The notes under the pieces: generated by a model
What the model saw: the letters and a program-made list of their open reading frames with translations, nothing else
The model's database searches: none
Told to the model about the DNA's origin: nothing
In this document: one piece after another, positions 1 through 8,007 of the stretch
Position numbering within the stretch: the first letter of the stretch is position 1
How the letters are laid out: every line of letters begins with the position of its first letter
From: Clostridia bacterium
GTDB lineage: Bacteria; Bacillota; Clostridia; Christensenellales; Aristaeellaceae
Assembly (NCBI GenBank): GCA_017527065.1
Contig: JAFXQO010000062.1
Span: forward strand, 1 to 64,000
Length of the DNA stretch: 64,000 bases
Reading direction: 5' to 3'
Translations under genes and position numbers: made by a program

Positions 1-2
1 AC

Positions 3-1004
3 CTTTTGCGCATCTCCGTTTCCAGCGCGGCGAACGACCACCGCCTCGGCGCGAACGAGGCCCCGCCGGCCATCATCTCCATCTTCCTGGGCGAGGAGCT
101 GACGGAGATCCTGGAGGCGCTGGCCAGCAAGTCGGACTATGAAAAGCGCGAGAAGACCGTGATGGACATCGGCGTGGACATACTGCCCAAGTTCCCCCGC
201 GACACCACCGACCGCAACCGCACCTCTCCCTTCGCCTTCACGGGCAACAAGTTCGAGTTCCGCTCGCCGGGCAGCGCGTTTTCCGTCTCGGGGCCGAACA
301 TCATACTGAACACCATCGTGGCGGACGTGCTGGAGCAGTTCGCCGACGAACTGGAAAAGGCCGAGGATTTCACGCTCACCCTGAACCGGCTCATCCGCCA
401 CACCATCCGCGACCACAAGCGCATCATCTTCAACGGCAACGGCTACTCCCCCGAGTGGATCGATGAAGCAGAACGCCGGGGGCTCCTGAATTACAAGTGC
501 ACCGCCGACGCCCTGCCGCACCTCACCGATCCGAAGAACGTGGCGCTGTTCAGAAAACACGGCGTGTTCACCGAAAACGAGCTGAGATCCCGCACGGCCA
601 TCATGCAGGAAAACTACAACAAGACCATCCACATCGAGGCCCTCACCATGATCGACATGGTGAACCGCGACATACTGCCGGCCGTGATGAGTTATGTCTC
701 CTTCCTCACGGACGCCGCGCTCAGGAAGGATCAGCTGGGCATCGCCGTGTGTCCGGAAAAGATGATGGCGCGCACGCTGTCCGGCAAGACGCAGCTCATC
801 GTGGAGCGCGTGGCGCAGCTCAACGCGGCGGTGGACGCCGTGCCCGCCTGCCAGGGCTGCGAGGCAGAAAGCCACTACTACCACGACGTGGTGGTCCAGA
901 CCATGGAATCGCTGCGCGCGGTGGTGGACGAGACCGAGCTGATGGTCTCCTCAAAATACTGGCCCTATCCCAGCTACGGCGAAATGCTGTTCGGGGTAAG
1001 ATAA
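3..1004 (+). CDS. glnN: Glutamine synthetase type III, C-terminal part (5' cut by window)
   Basis: This is the C-terminal part (about 333 residues) of a GSIII-type glutamine synthetase, which makes glutamine from glutamate, ammonia and ATP in the cytoplasm. The reading frame is open to the left edge, so the true start lies outside. The stretch NDHRLGANEAPPA, close to the left edge, is a GSIII signature and forms part of the nucleotide/glutamate site; GNKFEFRSPGS follows about 60 residues later. The rest is the long helical C-terminal region typical of GSIII, which is about 700 residues in full. It ends at TAA 1002-1004. No clear hairpin terminator follows, only a T-rich run near 1061-1067. 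Family assignment is firm. Confidence 0.93.
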   Translation, partial: LLRISVSSAANDHRLGANEAPPAIISIFLGEELTEILEALASKSDYEKREKTVMDIGVDILPKFPRDTTDRNRTSPFAFTGNKFEFRSPGSAFSVSGPNIILNTIVADVLEQFADELEKAEDFTLTLNRLIRHTIRDHKRIIFNGNGYSPEWIDEAERRGLLNYKCTADALPHLTDPKNVALFRKHGVFTENELRSRTAIMQENYNKTIHIEALTMIDMVNRDILPAVMSYVSFLTDAALRKDQLGIAVCPEKMMARTLSGKTQLIVERVAQLNAAVDAVPACQGCEAESHYYHDVVVQTMESLRAVVDETELMVSSKYWPYPSYGEMLFGVR

Positions 1005-1128
1005 TAATTCAGAGGGATTGTCTCAACATGACAAATGAAAGCGTCATGAGGGGCAGTCCTTCTTTTTTCACTTGGCCCGCGGCGTCGTTCCGCATGACGA
1101 TATAAAAAACAGGATCGAAGCAAAAGGA

Positions 1129-1157
1129 TTGACACGGCCAGCGCGTCTATCTATAAT
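1129..1157 (+). promoter_or_regulatory. Sigma-A promoter of the SIS/UroD operon
   Basis: TTGACA at 1129-1134 and TATAAT at 1152-1157 are both perfect consensus with a 17-bp spacer, about 70 bp before the SIS gene start. The rest of the 1005-1226 gap shows no gene. Confidence 0.92.
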
Positions 1158-1226
1158 GAAGGTATTCAACGAAGGCATGCCGGCCCCGGCCCGCGCGGGC
1201 GGCGGACGGCGCGAGGAGGAAGGACA

Positions 1227-1883
1227 ATGGCGACACTGGAACCCCGGGTGTGGAAGCACATCGACGCTCTGATGAAACGCTATCCCCCACTGGAAACAAT
1301 CCGGGAGCAGATCACAGACGCGTATCTCATCATGCAGGAGAGCTTCGCCCAGGGCGGGAAGCTGCTGGTCGCGGGCAACGGCGGATCGGCGGCGGACAGC
1401 GAGCACATCGTGGGCGAGCTGATGAAGCGCTTCGTCAAACCCCGGCCCGTCCAGGCGGCGTTCGCCGAAAAGCTGATCGCCGTCGATCCGGCGCGCGGCG
1501 CCGCCCTCGCCCAATCCCTGGAGCGGACGCTGACGGCCATCCCCCTGGTGGGACACGAAGCCCTGTCCACCGCGTTCATGAACGACGTGGGCGGCGCGGA
1601 CGTGTACGCGCAGCAGCTGCTGGGTTACGGCCGCCCCGGCGACGTGTTCCTTGGCATTTCCACCTCCGGCCGCAGCGAAAACATCCTGCGGGCAATCGTG
1701 ACGGCCAAGGCCCTGGACCTGCGGGTGATCGGCCTCACCGGCCGGACCGGCGGCCAGATGAAGGACCTGTGCGACGTGACCGTGCAGGCGCCGGAAACGG
1801 AGACATACCTGATCCAGGAATACCATCTGCCCATTTACCATTGCTGGTGCCTGATGCTGGAGGAATACTTCTTTGGAGCCTGA
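1227..1883 (+). CDS. SIS-domain sugar-phosphate isomerase, GmhA-like
   Basis: This 218-residue single SIS domain protein resembles D-sedoheptulose-7-phosphate isomerase (GmhA). The phosphosugar loop reads AGNGGSAADSEH (about residues 49-60). A second Ser/Thr loop, ISTSGRSEN, lies near residue 145. The C-terminal EYH segment sits where GmhA carries its catalytic His. The GGAGGAAGG ribosome site lies just before ATG 1227. It is followed after 21 bp by a UroD-fold protein. No heptose biosynthesis partner (hldE, gmhB) is nearby, so the real substrate may be another ketose or aldose phosphate from the adjoining glycan operon. Fold is certain; substrate is inferred only. Confidence 0.82.
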   Translation: MATLEPRVWKHIDALMKRYPPLETIREQITDAYLIMQESFAQGGKLLVAGNGGSAADSEHIVGELMKRFVKPRPVQAAFAEKLIAVDPARGAALAQSLERTLTAIPLVGHEALSTAFMNDVGGADVYAQQLLGYGRPGDVFLGISTSGRSENILRAIVTAKALDLRVIGLTGRTGGQMKDLCDVTVQAPETETYLIQEYHLPIYHCWCLMLEEYFFGA

Positions 1884-1904
1884 CGCGGGAAAGGAGCGAT
1901 TGCC

Positions 1905-3131
1905 ATGATGCTGACACAGGAGGAAAAGACGCGGCTGAGGACATTGGCGCAGCGCTACGCGGCGGCGGCCGCCCTGCCCGAGCAGGACGCTCGCCGAGCC
2001 GGGTGGGAGCGCTTCAACACGCTCGAGCCCGAACGCCCGCGGGTGCTTATCGACCAGATGCCGTGGAACGAGCTGAACGTCGACGGATGCCTTAACAACC
2101 GGGTGGACGAGCCCTATTGGCGACGCGTCGAGACCTGGATGCTGCGGGAACTGTACAAGTGGGACCACATGCGGGCCGACATGGTGCTCGACCCCTACAT
2201 AAAGCTCGAGCGGCCCATCCATAACAGCGGCTGGGGCCTGGACGCCAAGGTCACGCGCCTTCTGACCGACCAGACCAGCGACGTGGCCTCCCAGTCCATG
2301 GAGTGCCTCATCAACGAGCCGGAAGACCTGGAAAAAATCCACACGCCGACGCTGACCCTCGACGAGGCGCGGCAGGCGGAAATCGCCGAAGCGGCGGAGG
2401 AGCTGTTCGACGGCGTCATCGGCTGGCGCTTCACCGGCATCGTGCTGCACCTGGGCGCGTGGGACACCATCGCCTACTGGATGGGCGTGGAGAACTGCTA
2501 CATCGAGCTGATGGACAGGCCGGAAATGATGCACGCGCTGATGGAGAAGATGACAAAGGGATACCTGGGCATGATCGAACAGGCCAACCGGATGCGCCTG
2601 TTTGACACGCAGACCCACTACTGCCACTGCTCCCACACCTACCGCCCGGACGACCCCGCCTCGCCGGACGGCGTTTCCGGCGACGCCTGGGCCTTCGGCC
2701 TGGCGCAGCTGTTCACCGCCGTCTCGCCCCAGATCACCGCGGACTTCGAGTGCGCCTATATGAAGCGCATCTTCCCGCATTTCAGGCACATCTATTACGG
2801 CTGCTGCGACCGGCTGGACGACCGGATGGAGATCGTGAGCCAACTCCCCAACGTGCGCAAGATCTCCTGCAGCCCCTGGAGCCACCGGGAGGCGTTCGCC
2901 GAGAAGCTGCCCAGGCATATCATCATGAGCAACAAGCCCTCCCCCGCGCTGCTGGCCACCGATTCCTTCGACGAGGACGCCGTGCGCGCCGACCTGCGCC
3001 GCACCATCGACGCCGCGAAGAAGAACGGCGTGCAGCTGGAGATGATCCTGAAGGATATCTCCACCGTGCGCTACGATCCCCGGCGGCTGTGGCGCTTCAG
3101 CGAGATCGCGCTGGAGGAATGCGGCCGATAG
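1905..3131 (+). CDS. UroD/MtaA-fold protein, first of three
   Basis: This 408-residue protein is related to the uroporphyrinogen decarboxylase / cobamide methyltransferase superfamily (PF01208 type). The C-terminal half has the barrel strands and the polar HIYYGCCD segment (near residue 293) that stand where UroD-MtaA enzymes carry an HxCG-like metal or substrate site. A His/Cys-rich segment YCHCSH (near residue 240) is also present. It is not a haem enzyme by context: no hem genes are near, and it is co-transcribed with an SIS isomerase and precedes a sugar ABC operon. GGAAAGGAG precedes the start; ATG 1905 and ATG 1908 are both possible. In such loci these proteins are annotated generically; a methyl-transfer or demethylation role on modified sugars is inference. 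Confidence 0.7.
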   Translation: MMLTQEEKTRLRTLAQRYAAAAALPEQDARRAGWERFNTLEPERPRVLIDQMPWNELNVDGCLNNRVDEPYWRRVETWMLRELYKWDHMRADMVLDPYIKLERPIHNSGWGLDAKVTRLLTDQTSDVASQSMECLINEPEDLEKIHTPTLTLDEARQAEIAEAAEELFDGVIGWRFTGIVLHLGAWDTIAYWMGVENCYIELMDRPEMMHALMEKMTKGYLGMIEQANRMRLFDTQTHYCHCSHTYRPDDPASPDGVSGDAWAFGLAQLFTAVSPQITADFECAYMKRIFPHFRHIYYGCCDRLDDRMEIVSQLPNVRKISCSPWSHREAFAEKLPRHIIMSNKPSPALLATDSFDEDAVRADLRRTIDAAKKNGVQLEMILKDISTVRYDPRRLWRFSEIALEECGR

Positions 3132-3157
3132 ACGGGTTTTTCCCCCGTCCCGCTGTA

Positions 3158-3172
3158 CTTTTATCATAAAAG
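3158..3172. promoter_or_regulatory. 15-bp perfect palindrome, candidate operator
   Basis: CTTTTAT-C-ATAAAAG is a perfect inverted repeat, 38 bp upstream of the -35 box of the ABC transporter operon. It could bind a dimeric sugar regulator. Function is inferred from symmetry and position only. Confidence 0.35.
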
Positions 3173-3209
3173 CGGTCAATGGATCATAAAGTTCGTGTAC
3201 TTTTTGGCG

Positions 3210-3238
3210 TTGACACCCGGGCCATTCTACGCTATAAT
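3210..3238 (+). promoter_or_regulatory. Sigma-A promoter of the glycan ABC operon
   Basis: Perfect TTGACA (3210-3215) and TATAAT (3233-3238) with 17 bp between them. Transcription would start near 3246 and read the permease genes onward. Confidence 0.92.
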
Positions 3239-3297
3239 AATGTAAAGATTGTGATGGAAAGGTTATTTTTTACTGTCGGGAAAGGGAGGTATGCCGC

Positions 3298-4248
3298 TTG
3301 ACCACGCAGACTGCCGGGGGCGGCAAGCGGAACGGCTTTCTGGCCGGCTTCGCGGGGTATAAGAAGCAGTACGCCCTGTGCCTGATGCTGCTGCCCACCA
3401 TCGTCTATTTCATCATATTCAAATACGTGCCCATGGCGGGCCTGATGATGGCTTTCAAGGATTTCAAGATCAACGCCGGCATCTGGGGCAGCCCGTGGGT
3501 GGGCCTGAAACACTTCGAGAAGGCCTTCGCCAGCCGCACCTTCCTGCGCGCGCTGGAAAACACCATCGTCATCAGCGGTCTGAAGATCCTGGTGGGCTTT
3601 CCCATGCCGATCATCTTCGCGCTGCTTCTGAACGAAGTGCGCAGCCTGAAATACAAAAAGATCGTGCAGACGGTGAGCTACCTGCCGCATTTCCTCTCCT
3701 GGGTCGTGGTGGCGGGCCTGTTAAACCAGCTGCTCTCGCCGAACAACGGCGCGGTGAACTACATCCTCACCAAGTGGCTGGGCTTTGAAAAAGCGCTGTT
3801 CTTCCTGGGCGACAACGCCTACTTCCGCGGCACGCTGATCGTGTCCGACATCTGGAAGGAGGTCGGCTGGGGCTCGGTGCTGTACATCGCCACCATTTCC
3901 GGCATCTCCCCCGAGCTGTACGAGGCGGCGGTGTGCGACGGCGCGACGCGGTTCCAGCGGCTGCTGCACGTGACGCTGCCGGCGCTTCTGCCCACCATCA
4001 CGGTCATGCTGATCCTGCGCGTGGGCTCGGTGATGGACGCGGGCTTCGACCAGGTGTTCAACCTGTATAACTCCGCGGTGTACAAGACGGGCGACATCAT
4101 CGACACCTACGTCTACCGCGAGGGCCTGGGCGACATGAAGTATTCTTTCTCCACCGCCGTGGGCCTGTTCAAGAACGCCATCGGCTTCGTGCTGGTCGTC
4201 GCCACCAACGCCATCACGAAGAAGATCAACGGCAGCGGCATCTGGTGA
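3298..4248 (+). CDS. Carbohydrate ABC transporter permease, LplB/YteP type
   Basis: This 316-residue inner membrane permease has about six hydrophobic segments, starting with one near residues 26-46. The cytoplasmic EAA loop, which contacts the ATPase, is visible as ELYEAAVCDGATRFQ followed by VTLPALLP. The start is TTG 3298, chosen because GGGAGG (3284-3289) sits 8 bp before it; the ATG at 3291 is in another frame. It is first in the operon, and the partner permease begins 13 bp downstream. LplB/YteP permeases work with long LplA/YtcQ-type binding proteins on complex oligosaccharides. No ATPase gene lies in the operon, so a shared MsmX-type ATPase is likely. The sugar is unknown. Confidence 0.9.
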   Translation: MTTQTAGGGKRNGFLAGFAGYKKQYALCLMLLPTIVYFIIFKYVPMAGLMMAFKDFKINAGIWGSPWVGLKHFEKAFASRTFLRALENTIVISGLKILVGFPMPIIFALLLNEVRSLKYKKIVQTVSYLPHFLSWVVVAGLLNQLLSPNNGAVNYILTKWLGFEKALFFLGDNAYFRGTLIVSDIWKEVGWGSVLYIATISGISPELYEAAVCDGATRFQRLLHVTLPALLPTITVMLILRVGSVMDAGFDQVFNLYNSAVYKTGDIIDTYVYREGLGDMKYSFSTAVGLFKNAIGFVLVVATNAITKKINGSGIW

Positions 4249-4261
4249 GGAGGGGTGAGCC

Positions 4262-5137
4262 GTGAGAGAAAAAGTCAGCTGGGCCGACGTGCTCGTTCAC
4301 ATCATCCTGACCCTCTTCATCTTCAGCGTGGTGCTGACCTTCGTCCACATGCTGGTTTTGTCCTTTTCGCCGGGTTACGTGGCCACGAAGGGCGGCCTTC
4401 ACCTCTGGCCCGAAGACCCCACGCTGGACAACTACGCCAAGGTGCTCAAGAGCAAGTATATCTGGCTGGGGTATAAAAACACCATCCTGCGCACGCTGGT
4501 GGGCACCAGCCTGTCGCTGTTCATCACGGCCATGGGCGCCTACGCCCTGTCCAAAGCCTATTTCCCGCACCGCGCTTACTGGACGCTCCTGATCGTTTTC
4601 ACCATGTTCTTCTCCGGCGGCCTGATCCCCAACTACCTGCTGGTGCGCGACCTGGGTCTCCTGGACACCTTCGCTTCCATGATCCTGCCGGGCATGGTGA
4701 GCGCCTACAACCTGGTCATCATGCGCAACTACTTCCAGTCCCTCCCGGAGGAAATCGAGGAGAGCTGCATGATCGACGGCGCGGGCCGGTTCCGCACCTT
4801 CATCTCGGTGGTGCTGCCTCTCTCGAAACCCATCCTCGCCACGGTGGCGCTGTGGCTGGCCGTGGGACACTGGAACGCCTGGTTCGACGTGCTGATCTAC
4901 ATCACCGACGAGACGCGCTTCACCCTGCAGGTGGTGCTGCGGCGCATCCTGATCACCGGCACCCAGCAAATGCTGGAATCCACGCAGGTGCAGGAGATGA
5001 ACGACTACCTGCAGGCCAGCCCCGAGGGACTGAAGGGCGCGGCCATCTTCGTGGCCACGCTGCCCATCCTGTGCGTGTATCCCTTCGTGCAGCGCTACTT
5101 CGTGAAGGGCATCATGGTCGGCTCGCTGAAAGGCTGA
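4262..5137 (+). CDS. Carbohydrate ABC transporter permease, YtcP/LplC type
   Basis: This is the second permease subunit (291 residues), with about six membrane segments. The EAA loop EEIEESCMIDGAGRFRTF ends in VVLPLSKP, as expected for the MalG-like half. The start codon is GTG 4262 behind GAGGAGGGG. The C-terminus VGSLKG is typical of this family. It pairs with the permease 13 bp upstream and the binding protein downstream to form the importer. Confidence 0.92.
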   Translation: MREKVSWADVLVHIILTLFIFSVVLTFVHMLVLSFSPGYVATKGGLHLWPEDPTLDNYAKVLKSKYIWLGYKNTILRTLVGTSLSLFITAMGAYALSKAYFPHRAYWTLLIVFTMFFSGGLIPNYLLVRDLGLLDTFASMILPGMVSAYNLVIMRNYFQSLPEEIEESCMIDGAGRFRTFISVVLPLSKPILATVALWLAVGHWNAWFDVLIYITDETRFTLQVVLRRILITGTQQMLESTQVQEMNDYLQASPEGLKGAAIFVATLPILCVYPFVQRYFVKGIMVGSLKG

Positions 5138-5186
5138 ATTTTACAGGCGACGCCTGTGAAATAATATGAAAAGGAGGATCTTACCC

Positions 5187-6815
5187 ATGAAGAAACTGTT
5201 GGTTATCGCGCTGTGCCTGATGCTGGCGCTGCCGGCCTTCGCCATGGCGGACGCGACACCCATCACCTGGTCGGGCACCATCTCCGTGGCGCCTTACCTG
5301 TTCGGCCCCTGGGACGAGGCCAAGGACATCGTGGTGCATCCCACCGAGCAGCTCATGAAGGAGCGCTACGGCCTGGATGTGACCTTCGACGTGGTGTTCG
5401 TTGAGAACGCGAACTACCGCGAGATCATCAACACCCGCATCGCCGGCGGCACCGCCCCGGACGTGTTCATCGGCGGCGACGCCGTGGTGCTGAGCCAGTA
5501 CTACGATCAGGGCGCCATCGCCTCCTGGGAAGTGGACTTCTTCAAGGAGAACGCCCCGGCGACCTATGAGTTCCTGAACAACGGCGGCTATCAGGGCCGT
5601 CTGAAGGACTATGTGGACATGTTCTGGAAGCTGGCCTGCGCGGATGACGGCAAGATGACCACCGTGCCGTATTTCGACGAGCAGAGCGCCATGCCCAGCA
5701 AGACCCTCATGTATCGCGAAGACTGGCTGGACGCCCTGGGCGTCGCCCATGACAGCCCCGACGTTCTGCCCAAGACCCTGGACGACTTCGTGGCGCTGCT
5801 CTATCGCTTCGCCAACGAAGACCCGGACGGCAACGGCGTGAAGGACACCTACGGCTGCTCTGAGTCCGTGGTGCGCGCCATCTTCGGCGCCTATGGCTCT
5901 TCCTACAACTCCCGCCTGTGGCTGGAGGACGGCGAAGGCGGCCTGATCGCCTCCGACGTGAAGGAGAGCAACAAGGACGCCTTGGCTCTGCTGAAGAAGC
6001 TGTATGACGACGGCGTGCTCGATCCCGAGTTCGTGACCGGCGAGAACAACGGCGGCTACTGGGCCGTGAACCACGCCTTCATCAACGGCGTGATCGGCGC
6101 GTCCTGCCATGCCTCCATCGACCACTATCGCCGCCCGGACGTCATGGGCGACAACGGCGGCCCCGTGGCCATCGAGTGGTACGCCATCAACGGCGCTGAT
6201 TCCGACTTCGTGTACGCGCCCTGGCCGGCCGGCCCCGACGGCGAGTACGGCCTGGAAGTGGGCTATCCCGTCAGCCTGGGCACGGGCTACGCCTATGACG
6301 CCCGCCTGAACGACGATCCCGATAAGCTGGCCGCGATCTTCAAGATCATGGACATCTTCGGCACCGACGACGAGATCATGCTGCTGAACTGCTGGGGCAT
6401 CGAGGGCGAGGACTACGCTGTCAACGAGGACGGCAGCCTCACCAACTTCCTCAACACCACCGACCGCAACGAGAAGGGCATCCGCGTGCTGCGCGGCCTG
6501 TTCGGACCTGAGAAGGTCAACTCCGAGCGCGGCATGTTCCTGGACTTCTACGGCGACAAGACCATCAAGAACCGCCTGGACTTCTTCGAGAACGACCAGT
6601 GCGGCATGTACCGCAAGAACGTGGTTCGCGGCCTGCTGCCCTCCGCCAGCGAGTACAACTCCGAGCTGGATACCCTGCGCAACGAGACCTTCGTGGCCAT
6701 CATCACCGGCACTCAGCCGCTTGAGAGCTACGAGGACTACGTGCAGGAGTGGATGGATCGCGGCGGCGACATCCTCACCGAGGAAGCCAACGAGTGGTAC
6801 GCGGAAAACAAGTAA
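5187..6815 (+). CDS. Extracellular solute-binding protein, LplA/YtcQ size class, no lipobox
   Basis: This is the ligand-binding protein of the ABC importer (542 residues). The signal peptide is MKKLLVIALCLMLALPAF with a likely SPase I cut after AMA. There is no Cys at +1, so unlike most Gram-positive binding proteins it has no lipid anchor. Several GTAPDVF/DEDPDGNGVKDTYG-type motifs, the latter Ca-binding-loop-like, are characteristic of family 1 binding proteins. An upstream in-frame ATG (5166) overlaps the AAGGAGG ribosome site itself, so ATG 5187 is the start. It probably carries an oligosaccharide to the two permeases. A strong hairpin follows the stop codon. Confidence 0.88.
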   Translation: MKKLLVIALCLMLALPAFAMADATPITWSGTISVAPYLFGPWDEAKDIVVHPTEQLMKERYGLDVTFDVVFVENANYREIINTRIAGGTAPDVFIGGDAVVLSQYYDQGAIASWEVDFFKENAPATYEFLNNGGYQGRLKDYVDMFWKLACADDGKMTTVPYFDEQSAMPSKTLMYREDWLDALGVAHDSPDVLPKTLDDFVALLYRFANEDPDGNGVKDTYGCSESVVRAIFGAYGSSYNSRLWLEDGEGGLIASDVKESNKDALALLKKLYDDGVLDPEFVTGENNGGYWAVNHAFINGVIGASCHASIDHYRRPDVMGDNGGPVAIEWYAINGADSDFVYAPWPAGPDGEYGLEVGYPVSLGTGYAYDARLNDDPDKLAAIFKIMDIFGTDDEIMLLNCWGIEGEDYAVNEDGSLTNFLNTTDRNEKGIRVLRGLFGPEKVNSERGMFLDFYGDKTIKNRLDFFENDQCGMYRKNVVRGLLPSASEYNSELDTLRNETFVAIITGTQPLESYEDYVQEWMDRGGDILTEEANEWYAENK

Positions 6816-6844
6816 TCATTCCTGAATCGGCATAAAGGCAGTCC

Positions 6845-6884
6845 GCGGCTGCCGCGGCAGCTTTCCCGCTGCCGCGGCGGCCGC
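6845..6884 (+). terminator. 17-bp GC hairpin after the binding-protein gene
   Basis: Positions 6845-6861 pair with 6868-6884 (one G-U pair) around a TTTCCC loop. Only TTTC follows, so it is either a leaky terminator or an mRNA 3' stabiliser that raises binding-protein expression over the downstream enzymes. Confidence 0.6.
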
Positions 6885-6914
6885 TTTCATATCGAAAAGG
6901 CGGAGGTAGGTTTC

Positions 6915-7988
6915 ATGTATTTCACGCCGGAGGACTGGGCGCGGACCATCGAGGTCTATGAAGCCTGGTGGGCAGGCCGCCTGAAGAGGCCGCTCATCAC
7001 AGCCAGGCGGAGCTTTGACCAGCGCCCGCAAATCAGCAAGAGCACTTGCGGCGATTTTTCAAAGAGCCCTGACGAGGTGATTGCGGAAATCGACCACAAC
7101 ATCGCGCACACCGACTGCTATGGCGACGCCTTCCCCTTCGCGTACTGGGCTTTTTTCGGCCCCGGCGCGCTGGCCTCGTACCTGGGTTCCCCCGTCCAGA
7201 CCGATCAGAACACGGTCTGGTTCCACCCGCTGCCAGGAGAGCCCGCGCTGAGCGACATCCATCTTGAACTGGACAGGGACAATCCCTGGTTTAACCGCTG
7301 CAAGGACCTTTACTGGGCAGGCGTCAAAAAATGGCGGGGCCGCGTCGTCATGGGCATGAACGACATCGGCGGCGAGCTGGACGTGGTCGCCTCCCTGGTC
7401 GGCACGGAGCGCCTGCTTTACGCGATGCTGGACGAGCCGGCAGAAGTGAAGCGGCTGTGCGAAGAAGCGCACGCGGTCTGGCAGCAGGCCTATTGGGCCT
7501 TCATGGAGATTCTGTCCGAAAACAATCCGGCCTTTGCCGATTGGGCCGGATTGCTTTCAGAGAAGCCCTATTACACGCAGCAATGCGATTTTTCATACAT
7601 GATCAGCCCGGATATGTTCGACGAATTCGTCGATCCCTATCTGAGGCAGACCAGCGATACCCTCGGCCATTCCCTGTATCATCTGGATGGGAAAGGCGCT
7701 CTTGTACATCTCGACAAAATACTGGCGATCGACCGGATCGAGGCTGTCCAATGGCAGCCCGGAGACGGCGCCGGTTTTGGATATAAATGGATCGACGTTT
7801 ACCGGAAAATACGGAACGCGGGAAGGAGAATGCACTTCATCGGAAGCCAGGACGATTTCCGCGCCGTGACGGATGATGTCGGCGCGGAGGGCATGTACTT
7901 TGCCACCGGGTTCGGCGACGAACGGCAGATGAACGCGTTCTTCGACCGATTTGAGGAAACGGGCGAAACGCCATACAGAAGGGGCTGA
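6915..7988 (+). CDS. UroD-fold protein, second of three
   Basis: This 357-residue cytoplasmic protein belongs to the UroD-like (beta/alpha)8 superfamily, most visible in the segment SLYHLDGKGALVHLD (from about residue 252) and the following strand EAVQWQPGDG. The Cys of the HxCG-like site is replaced by Asp (HLDG), so it would not bind zinc as MtaA does. It sits between the binding-protein gene and a GH38-like gene, so a role on the imported glycan is likely. GGAGG precedes ATG 6915. Base composition is slightly less GC-rich than its neighbours. The reaction is unknown. Confidence 0.65.
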   Translation: MYFTPEDWARTIEVYEAWWAGRLKRPLITARRSFDQRPQISKSTCGDFSKSPDEVIAEIDHNIAHTDCYGDAFPFAYWAFFGPGALASYLGSPVQTDQNTVWFHPLPGEPALSDIHLELDRDNPWFNRCKDLYWAGVKKWRGRVVMGMNDIGGELDVVASLVGTERLLYAMLDEPAEVKRLCEEAHAVWQQAYWAFMEILSENNPAFADWAGLLSEKPYYTQQCDFSYMISPDMFDEFVDPYLRQTSDTLGHSLYHLDGKGALVHLDKILAIDRIEAVQWQPGDGAGFGYKWIDVYRKIRNAGRRMHFIGSQDDFRAVTDDVGAEGMYFATGFGDERQMNAFFDRFEETGETPYRRG

Positions 7989-8007
7989 GGGAAAGGATGT
8001 GTGTTCA

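Noticed and set aside
1905..3131. Assignment of the UroD-fold proteins as HemE uroporphyrinogen decarboxylase
   Set aside because: The N-terminal porphyrin-binding Arg motif is not seen, lengths and motifs differ among the three, and no haem genes are present.
1068..3179. A 700-codon open frame on the minus strand opposite the SIS and UroD-like genes
   Set aside because: It mirrors the GC-rich third positions of the plus-strand genes, has a composition full of His/Val/Gln/Gly with no domain motif, and lacks a ribosome site.
3291..3293. ATG just upstream considered as start of the first permease
   Set aside because: It is in a different reading frame; the permease frame begins at TTG 3298 with a well-placed GGGAGG.
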